Program-made: the position numbers and the translations under genes
Notes under the pieces: model-generated
The model's database searches: none
Told to the model about the DNA's origin: nothing
The model's input: the letters and a program-made list of their open reading frames with translations, nothing else
Assembly: GCA_030740295.1 (NCBI GenBank)
Contig: JASLXP010000636.1
Span: 1 to 28,624, forward strand
Source of the DNA: Planctomycetota bacterium
GTDB lineage: Bacteria; Planctomycetota; PUPC01; JACPCR01
DNA length: 28,624 bases
Direction: 5' to 3'
Shown here: in pieces, positions 16,138 to 23,155 of the stretch
Position numbering within the stretch: the stretch's first letter is position 1
How the letters are laid out: every line of letters begins with the position of its first letter

Positions 16138-17466
16138 TCACGCTCTCTCATCCAGAATTCTTCGAAACATCTCCGCCGCCAACCGGGATTCTTCTTCCGT
16201 GTTGTATAGATAGAAAGAAAGCCGGATGCGGGCCACCTTTTCGCCGCGAATCTGTCGGCAGTAGGGCGAGACGCAGAAATCGCCGGCGCGGAACATCATG
16301 TTGTACTCGTCCGCCGCGCCCATGACCGTCTCCAGGAAAAAGCGGCCCATGTCTTCTCGTTCGTGTTGAGGGTGCACCTCAAAAGTGCAGATTGAACCTC
16401 TCTTTGCCGGGTCAAGCGGGCCGAGGATGGTCAAGATTTCTTTCTCGTGACAGGGCAGCAATGCTTCGGTCACGATTTCATTGAGCCTCAATACGTGGGC
16501 CGGAATGTCTTCGATCTTATCTTCGAGATATTTCACCGCAGAGCGGGCCGCGATGATGCCGGACCAGTGCTGGAGCCCGGCTTCGTATTTATGGGGGGAC
16601 CGCAGGTAGATGGACTGCCGGCCGTCGTCGAATGTGTTGGCCACCGTCCCACCTCCGGAGACCAGGCCACGTTCCAGAATGTCCGGATCTTTCATGTAGC
16701 AGACACCGAGCCCGGTCGGACCGCACATCTTGTGAACGGAGAAGGCCATGAAGTCCACGGCCATCGCCTGAACGTCGACCGGCTTGTGAGGCACAATCTG
16801 AGCGCAATCGAGCATGACATAGAAATCCTGGAGCTCGTCCTGGAGTTCCTCCGAATGCGCGTAATCGCAAACTTTCCGGATGTCGGACGCACTGATTGAA
16901 TTGCCGTCGAGATTGCTGCTCATGGTCATGCTGACCATCTTGATATTGTCAATCGTTTTGAGTTCACCGAGGAAGTAATCCACATCAAATTCGGCATGTG
17001 GGCTCTCTGTGCCGTCGCGGCTGATGACCTTGCGTTGGATGCCGCTTTCCCTTGAGATGTCTACCCACACGGTGCGGTTGGAATTGTGCTCCCGGTCCCC
17101 ATTAACCACGACGTCGCCTCTTTCCCAGTGGAGCCCACGGGCCACGAGGTTGAGGGATTCGGTGGTGTTCTTGGTAAAGATGATCTGATCCGGATCACTG
17201 GCGTTGATGAACCTGGCGATGGCATCCCTGGACCGGGCCACCTCGTGATCCACCTTCTTTCCCCAGTAATGCGGGCTGCGATCGCCGCAGGATGGAAAGT
17301 GGATTGAGTAATCGTTCAGCGTGTCTATGACCTGCTGACAGGGGATGGTCGCACAGGCATTGTCGAGATAGATGGGCGGCCTTCCGTTGCGTTCTGTTGC
17401 CAGAGCTGGGAAGTCCTTTCGGATTTGGTCGACGTCAAACACTTGCAGCGGGTGTAGTTGGGTCAC
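16138..17466 (-). CDS. cysteine desulfurase/selenocysteine lyase-like aminotransferase (class V)
   Basis: This 442-residue PLP enzyme is of the SufS/CsdA type. It shows YLDNACAT (usually LDNAATT), FTKNTTESLN, the EHNSN segment (127-130) that matches the PLP-stacking EHHAN, LDCAQIVPH (Asp220, Gln223) and the PLP-lysine motif SVHKMCGPTG (Lys246). A Cys in RAGDFCVSPYC (398) lies at the position of the persulfide-forming Cys of SufS. Family members take sulfur from cysteine for Fe-S clusters and thiolation, though some have other substrates. No suf or isc partners are adjacent, so its role is open. The frame starts at a GTG (17464-17466) with no visible ribosome-binding site; a 12-bp palindrome begins on the next base. 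Confidence 0.85.
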   Translation of the reverse strand: MTQLHPLQVFDVDQIRKDFPALATERNGRPPIYLDNACATIPCQQVIDTLNDYSIHFPSCGDRSPHYWGKKVDHEVARSRDAIARFINASDPDQIIFTKNTTESLNLVARGLHWERGDVVVNGDREHNSNRTVWVDISRESGIQRKVISRDGTESPHAEFDVDYFLGELKTIDNIKMVSMTMSSNLDGNSISASDIRKVCDYAHSEELQDELQDFYVMLDCAQIVPHKPVDVQAMAVDFMAFSVHKMCGPTGLGVCYMKDPDILERGLVSGGGTVANTFDDGRQSIYLRSPHKYEAGLQHWSGIIAARSAVKYLEDKIEDIPAHVLRLNEIVTEALLPCHEKEILTILGPLDPAKRGSICTFEVHPQHEREDMGRFFLETVMGAADEYNMMFRAGDFCVSPYCRQIRGEKVARIRLSFYLYNTEEESRLAAEMFRRILDERA

Positions 17467-17502
17467 AGAAACGTTTCTTTATAAAGCGTTTGCCTTATAA
17501 AG
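17467..17502. promoter_or_regulatory. overlapping palindromes at the 5' end of the SufS-like gene (putative operator)
   Basis: AGAAACGTTTCT (17467-17478) is a perfect 12-bp palindrome next to the GTG start of the minus-strand aminotransferase gene. It overlaps a perfect 10-bp palindrome CTTTATAAAG (17477-17486). A near copy, CTTATAAAG, follows at 17494-17502. The central AAACGTTT with a CG axis is the classical shape of a LacI-family operator. The region also serves the divergent gene at 17653. Confidence 0.5.
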
Positions 17503-17553
17503 TCAGTGCGGGCGGCGGATTATATCCCTGCCTGTCGAAATCGCTAAGGAGAG

Positions 17554-17574
17554 GAGAATCGCGAATCGTGAATC
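17554..17574. repeat. short heptamer array, unit NNGAATC
   Basis: Three consecutive 7-bp units ending in GAATC lie in the 186-bp region between the divergent aminotransferase gene and the gene at 17653. The unit is the same as at 14133-14215. Confidence 0.55.
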
Positions 17575-17652
17575 CAGGTCCAACCAGAGTGGAATTCTCT
17601 CAGGGCGCGGCGCACAATCACAGGGAGTGATCGAATTCAGACGCAATCGAAT

Positions 17653-18465
17653 ATGCCCAAGAAGCTACTCATCGCCATCATCTGCTCTGAGATACTCCTG
17701 ACGGGGGTGTTTCTCATCTGGCGTGATATGAACAGAACGAAAGGGGAGCAGCAGCTCAAACGGCACGCAAACCAATACGTGCATGCTGTCGCAGAATCGA
17801 AGGAAAGTAAACAGACACCCGCCGAATCAGCGGAGGCCATCTTCAATCTGCGCATGGCGCAGGCATGGAATCCCGCTGACCCCAGTTACGCCGCCCGCAT
17901 CTCCAAACACGAAGCTCTGCTTTTGCGCACCCTTGGCTCACAGGACAGGCGGGAGGTGGCAGACCGTATTGCGAAGCTCAAGAAATCTCTGGACATCGAA
18001 GATTCTCCGGCGGTTCGGACCATGCTGAGAGAATTCGATGCCATCCATGCCGCCCGCGAGATTCGACCCGATACACCTCTGAGTCAGCAGTACAGAATCA
18101 TCACCGAGGCCCTGCGGGTCAGATCTGATGACAAGCTTCAGAATCGACTTACCATGATGGTGGTCCGCGTCCGGGTACGAATGGCCCTGGAAGAGCTCGA
18201 GAGCATCCCACAGATCGATGACAGACAGGAAATGCACCAGGCTTTTCAGGCTCTTCGTGAGTCTTTCCGCAACAGACCGATAGATGAGAATACGGTGCTC
18301 GCGGTCGAAGAATCCATGGACAGGGTGGATAAGGTTGAGCAGGCCAGCCGCGCCTCGGGAAGCGTCCCGGCCGGGGAGGGCTCGGAACAGGCCCAGGCCC
18401 TGCTGGAACAGTTGGAACGGACTCTCCTTCTCAAGCTGCGAGAAGCAGAGACATCCATTGAATAA
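17653..18465 (+). CDS. membrane-anchored helical protein of unknown function
   Basis: This is a 270-residue protein I do not recognise. Residues 4-22 (KLLIAIICSEILLTGVFLIW) form one membrane helix after a short basic start, giving an N-in anchor. The rest is charged and predicted by eye to be almost all alpha-helical, with many Glu, Arg and Leu residues. A central part (about 60-140) has TPR-like spacing of small and large residues, and the C-terminal part (about 215-268) could be coiled coil. There are no catalytic motifs. It is followed by the gene at 18617 after 151 bp, which also encodes an anchored coiled-coil protein, so the two may act together. No clear ribosome-binding site precedes the ATG. 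Confidence 0.7.
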   Translation: MPKKLLIAIICSEILLTGVFLIWRDMNRTKGEQQLKRHANQYVHAVAESKESKQTPAESAEAIFNLRMAQAWNPADPSYAARISKHEALLLRTLGSQDRREVADRIAKLKKSLDIEDSPAVRTMLREFDAIHAAREIRPDTPLSQQYRIITEALRVRSDDKLQNRLTMMVVRVRVRMALEELESIPQIDDRQEMHQAFQALRESFRNRPIDENTVLAVEESMDRVDKVEQASRASGSVPAGEGSEQAQALLEQLERTLLLKLREAETSIE

Positions 18466-18616
18466 ACGCTCAAATAACGCTCTGTGATTGATCCGTGTTG
18501 CGTTTTGAAGTAGGTATAAAGATGCAGCAGTTGGATGGCCCGGTTGCAGGCAGGGCAAAGAACGGCTCTGCAGGATCAGTTGCGCTTAACAGAACTACGC
18601 CAGAGAGGATTCAACA

Positions 18617-19120
18617 ATGCCATCTGTTCTCAGGGAAGACCTTGCCATCGGACTTTACATCGGCCTCATCATCGCGTGCATCGTGTGGGCCAAGTACCTC
18701 CTAAAACTTCGAGAGGCCAATAAAGAGGTCAAGAAGCTCAAGGGGCATTTGCAGACTCAATTGGATCTGGAGGCCGAATCCAAAGAGAACCGCAAACAGG
18801 AAATCGAAAACCTCAAGAAGGAAAACGAGAACATGCGGATCACCCTGGCCAACCTGAGCCAGAAACCGGATAAAGCCGAGATTCGCCAATTCTATGTTTA
18901 CCAGAAAGCAGTCGACCTCATGTTCGAACGCGCCCCCGGTTTCGCGCCCGCCTGGCAGAGCACGATGAAGGAAGCCGAAGCAAGCGTCCAGGATGCCGAG
19001 CAGGGCATCGTACCGCTCATGAAGCGCGTGTTTGCCTCTCCATTCAAGAACAAGGCATTGCCGGCAAGTAAAGAAGAAGAATCAACTGAAGAGAGCGCGG
19101 AAACTGCAGAAGCGACTTAA
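18617..19120 (+). CDS. small membrane-anchored coiled-coil protein
   Basis: This is a 167-residue protein of unknown function. A hydrophobic helix (about 9-26, LAIGLYIGLIIACIVWA) is followed by a highly charged coiled coil (about 30-85). A short conserved-looking segment comes next (PDKAEIRQFYVYQKAVDLMFERAPGFAPAWQSTMKEAE, about 88-125), and then an acidic tail rich in Glu, Ser, Thr and Ala. GAGAGG lies about 8 nt before the ATG, a good ribosome-binding site. A strong intrinsic terminator begins 19 bp after the stop codon, so transcription from this gene probably does not reach the CHAT gene. The architecture recalls small envelope scaffold proteins, but I cannot name a family. Confidence 0.75.
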   Translation: MPSVLREDLAIGLYIGLIIACIVWAKYLLKLREANKEVKKLKGHLQTQLDLEAESKENRKQEIENLKKENENMRITLANLSQKPDKAEIRQFYVYQKAVDLMFERAPGFAPAWQSTMKEAEASVQDAEQGIVPLMKRVFASPFKNKALPASKEEESTEESAETAEAT

Positions 19121-19138
19121 CGTAGAACAATCGTAGAG

Positions 19139-19192
19139 ACCACGGATTGTCTGCCGCTCACTCGGGCTGCCGGCAATCCGTGGTTTTGTTTT
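19139..19192 (+). terminator. Rho-independent terminator
   Basis: ACCACGGATTG (19139-19149) and CAATCCGTGGT (19174-19184) form a perfect 11-bp stem with a G+C-rich interior that can pair further in part. The stem runs straight into TTTTGTTTT (19184-19192). This is a classical intrinsic terminator for the transcript that ends with the gene at 18617-19120. Confidence 0.88.
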
Positions 19193-19292
19193 AAATGCCG
19201 GGCAGGAATCTCGGATTCCAAGACCCGAATGACGCAAAACGTAATTCATCCTAAATTGAGCGTTGTTGAAGAACCCCCTTGGGTTCATCCCA

Positions 19293-22200
19293 ATGACGCA
19301 ATGTTTCCCCGTGAATGAACTCCGAATAAATATCGCCGGCGAATTTGCACGAGTCCGGCTCTCCCGTGATGGCCGGCCGGATAAGGAGCAGATCGTGCCA
19401 TTCACGCTCCGGCAATCTGAGGAAGATAAAGAGCTCATTCGCTGGTATTGGGAAGATTTCGCTTTCTGCGCGCTGGAGCAGGAACGGCATAAGGCGACCG
19501 AGGCCGAAGCACTGCTCGAACTCACCGGCCAGCGATTTACCACCGCCCTCATTAAAGAACCAGCCATCCTGGATCTGTTCGCCGAAGTCTCACGCAATCC
19601 CGGCGAAAGCCGCATCCTCATCGAGGCCGACGATTCGGGGTTGCCGTGGGAACTCCTCGCTCGTGAGAACCAGCCGAACCTGCTGGCCGAACAGGTAGAG
19701 TTCGTTCGATCTGTTGACGTGCGCGGAGAGCATCCCGAACAAGAAGAGCATGCGGATGAACCGGGCCTGATCGCCAGCCTCAACATCCTGCACGTCTGTC
19801 CTCCTTCAACGCAGCCCTTTCAGCCGGTCATACGTCACCTTCTGGAGGCATTCCGACCGCAGCGGAAATTCCTCAAAACCAGAATGCTTCTCCCCGCCAC
19901 TTTTGAGAGATTACAGAGAATCCTCGAAACGGAAGAAGAATACTATCATCTCATACACATAGAGTGTTCTGACCAGGAGAGCATCCTACCTCGCGGCAGA
20001 TCCTCCGAACGGGTCGAGCCATCCGAGTTGGTCGGTCTGCTCCTCGCCCACCAGGTTTCAAACGCCGTCATCAGCGCTGCCAGCCCGGGCCTGGTCGAGC
20101 CCGTCTGTGAGTGGTCAGAGGCTATGTGCCGGGCAGGAATGATCTCCGTTGTGGCTCAACCTTACGCCATTGATCCGATCATCAGCAGCATTCAGTGGCA
20201 GGTGTTGTACAGGGCCCTCTTCAATGGGGAACGCATGAGCCGAGCTGTGCTGTCCGCGCGGCAGGCGGGGCAGCGACACCGGTCTCGAAAGACGTCCTGT
20301 GGCAATGTTGAAATCCAGGATTGGCCGTCCATCCGTCTCTTTGAATCGCGGTCCGTCGCCCTGAGTCAACCAAGGGTGGAGAGCCAACTGATGCTCGAAG
20401 GCGAGCCGCCGAGATATCAGCAAGCTTCGGCGCGCATTGAAGGAGGGTTGCCAGCCACACCGGAGCAGGGGTTTATCGCGCGGGAATCGGAGCTCCTGCA
20501 GATTCTTGAAGATTTGCGGACCCGGCCTGCGATGCTGATCCATGCTGTCACGGGCACGGGCAAGACGACACTCGCCGGTGGCATCCTCCGCTTCTGGTCA
20601 GAAAACAGGGGGCCCGGCATGTGCCTCTATTTTTCATTCGCCAGTTATCAGCCACTCAGCCACATCTGCGATCGCATTGGACAGGTGTTCACCAAACTGC
20701 TCGACGCACAAGAGATGAACTGGAATCTCCTGAAGCCTGCCGACCAGCGAACAGTCGCCAGACAACTGCTGAGACAGAGCCCCTGCTTCATGATCTGGGA
20801 TGACTTTCAACACGTGCACGCTGAGGACACGAATTGGACTTCCGACGAACGAGATGAGCTCCTTGAGTTCATTGACGGATTGAAGGGCGGCCTGGCAAGG
20901 CTGCTGATCTTAAGCTCTCACCAGGAACCATGGATGGGCGACGATCTTCCACGTCACAAACTCGAAGGTCTCGACCATCGTTCCTCAGAGCTCATGCTTC
21001 GAGCAAACATGTGGGAAGCAGCCATCCCGCTCCCTGCGGAAAACGACCGAGCAGCCTATCTGGATTTGCTTGGATATCTCCTTAGGAATCCCCTGGCTCT
21101 CCGTTCCATCCTCGACCTCGTCGTTGTCGGTCTCGATTCACGAAAGCTCCTGGAGACCTTACGGGGATTTGAAGCAAGGTTCACTTCGGCAGATTCAGAA
21201 TCAGGACATGAAGCTTACGTCCTCGCTGCGCTGCAGTTGGGGCTGGCCAGGGTGGACCCGGATCTCGGGCAGCGACTCATCGTCCTGGCACATTTTCAGC
21301 GGTTCGCCGATGCCGAAGTTCTCGCTTTTCTCTGCGAGGATGAAGCTGCACCAAAATTCGTCAAAGGCCGGACCGAAGAACAATGGGCGCGGGACCTCAC
21401 AGCACTCGCCCACCTCGGGCTTGCTGAGAAGGCCGGCCCGGGAATGTATGCACTCTCCTCCTCGATCACCTGGTATGTCAGCGGCACGATTAAACACCTT
21501 CTAGAAAGCAACAAAGCCACCATCGAATCTGCATTTACAGACACCTACGGTCAACTTGGGATCTTTTACGAACGCCGATACCACGAAGACCCTGAAGTGG
21601 TGATGTCATTACTCACCAAAGAAGAATCAAACTTTCGCCACGCTCTCTGGCTGTCGTTGCGACTGAAAAGATGGCAGTCAGTCCAGGGCCTGCTCAAATC
21701 GCTCTGCAATCTTATGCGCGGCCGTAACCGTTTCGCTGAGTGGTATCGACTGATTGACCAGCTCGCACACATTGTATCCACAGAACAAGGGACACCCCTT
21801 AAAGGCACAGAAAGCCTGTGGGAGACGGTCAGACTGTTCCAGGCCAAAAACTCAGAAGAGAGGGGCGACCTTACCCAGGCGGAATCCAGCTACCTGTTGT
21901 TGAAAAATCACGTCGAACTCGCAGCGGGAGGCTGGCAGGACGCGGAGGAATTAACACCGAGCCAGCAGGAAGCTCTGCCGATTCTCGCCACAACAGTCCA
22001 GAAACTAGGGGGATTTGCAATTGAGCGAAACGACTATTCAGAGGCAGACCTGAGGTACCTGCAGGCGTTAGTCATGTGCGAGAGACTGGGCGACGTCGCA
22101 GGCAAGGCAACGGCCATGTATCAATTGGGCCGCATATGTATGCTCAAAGATGACCTGGAAGAATCCACACGATGGTATCAACAGGTGTTGCCCATCTGGG

Positions 22201-22775
22201 ATGTGTTGGAGGAAGCCCGGCAGAAAGCGCTCACACTTCATGAATTAGGCATTATCGCGCTCAAGAGAAATGCACTGGACGAAGCAGAACTCTGGTTCAG
22301 GCAGGTGCTCTCCAACTGGAAGAATATCGAAGACGGACACCGAATAGCGGAAACGCAACATCAATTGGGCATTGTCGCGGAGGCCCAGGAGAATTTTAAA
22401 GAAGCAGAAGACTGGTATTTTCAAGCCAAGGAAAACTGGGAAAAACTAAATGAAAAAACAGGGCTCAATCTCACCCTTTATCACCTGGGCAAACTACTAC
22501 GTGCGCGTGGTAAATCAGAACAGGCAGAAGCTTATTTGCGGCAGATACTGCCGGTATGGATTAAAAACTCAAACCATGAATATAAAGCGGACGTTCAATA
22601 CCAATTAGGTCTTATCCACGAAAAAAGAAAAGAATATCGCGAAGCTCGAGGAATGTTTAAAGCCGCAGAAGAAACATTCGAGAAAATACAGGATTCAAAA
22701 GCCGATGAAGTAAGAGACTCATTAAAACGCCTGGGAAAACTAGGCATGACCAGGTACATGGAGCGGGAAGCGTAG
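19293..22775 (+). CDS. CHAT-like (catalytically degenerate), NB-ARC NTPase, TPR protein
   Basis: This is a 1160-residue STAND-type protein. Residues about 100-350 follow the CHAT (caspase-like) pattern: DSGLPWELL, then YHLIHIECSD, then NAVISAASPG, then IQWQVLYRALFNGERMSRAVLSAR. The His expected in HxxxH(G) is Ser226, and the Cys expected in the (S/N)AC motif is Ala263, so protease activity is unlikely. The NB-ARC NTPase (about 390-640) has Walker A VTGTGKTT (419-426), Walker B FMIWDD (499-504), a LLILSSHQ sensor strand that lacks the usual Arg, and a LLRNPLAL motif. A helical region follows. Six TPR-like repeats then have their Leu-Gly pair at residues 905, 945, 985, 1025, 1065 and 1105. The start is uncertain: the frame opens at TTG 19263, ATG 19293 is used here, and GTG 19311 is possible; none has a ribosome-binding site. 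Such proteins sense ligands and oligomerise, sometimes in defence or programmed cell death. Confidence 0.88.
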   Translation: MTQCFPVNELRINIAGEFARVRLSRDGRPDKEQIVPFTLRQSEEDKELIRWYWEDFAFCALEQERHKATEAEALLELTGQRFTTALIKEPAILDLFAEVSRNPGESRILIEADDSGLPWELLARENQPNLLAEQVEFVRSVDVRGEHPEQEEHADEPGLIASLNILHVCPPSTQPFQPVIRHLLEAFRPQRKFLKTRMLLPATFERLQRILETEEEYYHLIHIECSDQESILPRGRSSERVEPSELVGLLLAHQVSNAVISAASPGLVEPVCEWSEAMCRAGMISVVAQPYAIDPIISSIQWQVLYRALFNGERMSRAVLSARQAGQRHRSRKTSCGNVEIQDWPSIRLFESRSVALSQPRVESQLMLEGEPPRYQQASARIEGGLPATPEQGFIARESELLQILEDLRTRPAMLIHAVTGTGKTTLAGGILRFWSENRGPGMCLYFSFASYQPLSHICDRIGQVFTKLLDAQEMNWNLLKPADQRTVARQLLRQSPCFMIWDDFQHVHAEDTNWTSDERDELLEFIDGLKGGLARLLILSSHQEPWMGDDLPRHKLEGLDHRSSELMLRANMWEAAIPLPAENDRAAYLDLLGYLLRNPLALRSILDLVVVGLDSRKLLETLRGFEARFTSADSESGHEAYVLAALQLGLARVDPDLGQRLIVLAHFQRFADAEVLAFLCEDEAAPKFVKGRTEEQWARDLTALAHLGLAEKAGPGMYALSSSITWYVSGTIKHLLESNKATIESAFTDTYGQLGIFYERRYHEDPEVVMSLLTKEESNFRHALWLSLRLKRWQSVQGLLKSLCNLMRGRNRFAEWYRLIDQLAHIVSTEQGTPLKGTESLWETVRLFQAKNSEERGDLTQAESSYLLLKNHVELAAGGWQDAEELTPSQQEALPILATTVQKLGGFAIERNDYSEADLRYLQALVMCERLGDVAGKATAMYQLGRICMLKDDLEESTRWYQQVLPIWDVLEEARQKALTLHELGIIALKRNALDEAELWFRQVLSNWKNIEDGHRIAETQHQLGIVAEAQENFKEAEDWYFQAKENWEKLNEKTGLNLTLYHLGKLLRARGKSEQAEAYLRQILPVWIKNSNHEYKADVQYQLGLIHEKRKEYREARGMFKAAEETFEKIQDSKADEVRDSLKRLGKLGMTRYMEREA

Positions 22776-22801
22776 TAATGAGTAATGTGTAATGAGTAAG
22801 T
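22774..22801. repeat. heptamer array, unit NGTAATG, overlapping a stop codon
   Basis: Three 7-bp units (AGTAATG twice, TGTAATG once) and a partial fourth begin inside the TAG stop codon of the CHAT/NB-ARC gene. The period equals that of the arrays elsewhere in the window, but the unit sequence differs. Confidence 0.6.
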
Positions 22802-23155
22802 TCTTCAAGGTGGCTGATGCGGTTCTTTGGTTGTCTCTATAATTTGCTGCTGAACTGTGCGGGGGTGCGAACTTTTTGTGGGGTTAAGGAACGTCTATGT
22901 CCTAATCTTAATCGCCATAATCCAGCATCTATTCTCAATCCTTGAATAGTGAGATGTTGAGTTCAGTGTCGCGCATCCCATTATCTGAGCCTGACCAGTT
23001 TGTTTAAGGATCAGGCTGGAAGCCTAATCTACAAATCGCTGCTCGAAGACTATGAGATGGAGCGACAGCATTAGAGACAGGAGAGGATTTCTTCATTGTG
23101 TTGCCTTTTCTTCATTGTGTTGCCATCAATCGTGTTGCCTTAATGTAATAAGGAA
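22802..23155. other. convergent intergenic region without a recognisable gene
   Basis: These 354 bases separate the CHAT/NB-ARC and MMPL genes. No supported reading frame was found. The region is less G+C-rich than the genes and holds two small inverted repeats, CTATTC/GAATAG (22929-22949) and AGCCTGA/TCAGGCT (22988-22994 and 23011-23017). A direct repeat lies near the MMPL end. Neither hairpin has a T-run, so no terminator is called. Confidence 0.5.
23088..23139. repeat. 19-bp-period direct repeat
   Basis: TTTCTTCATTGTGTTGCC occurs at 23088-23105 and again, unchanged, at 23107-23124. A diverged third copy at 23125-23139 ends in CGTGTTGCC. It ends 16 bp before the stop codon of the minus-strand MMPL gene. 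Confidence 0.8.

Noticed and set aside
17653..22775. A single defence operon made of the two anchored coiled-coil genes and the CHAT/NB-ARC gene
   Set aside because: A strong intrinsic terminator at 19139-19192 separates them, so shared transcription is unlikely; the genes may simply be neighbours.
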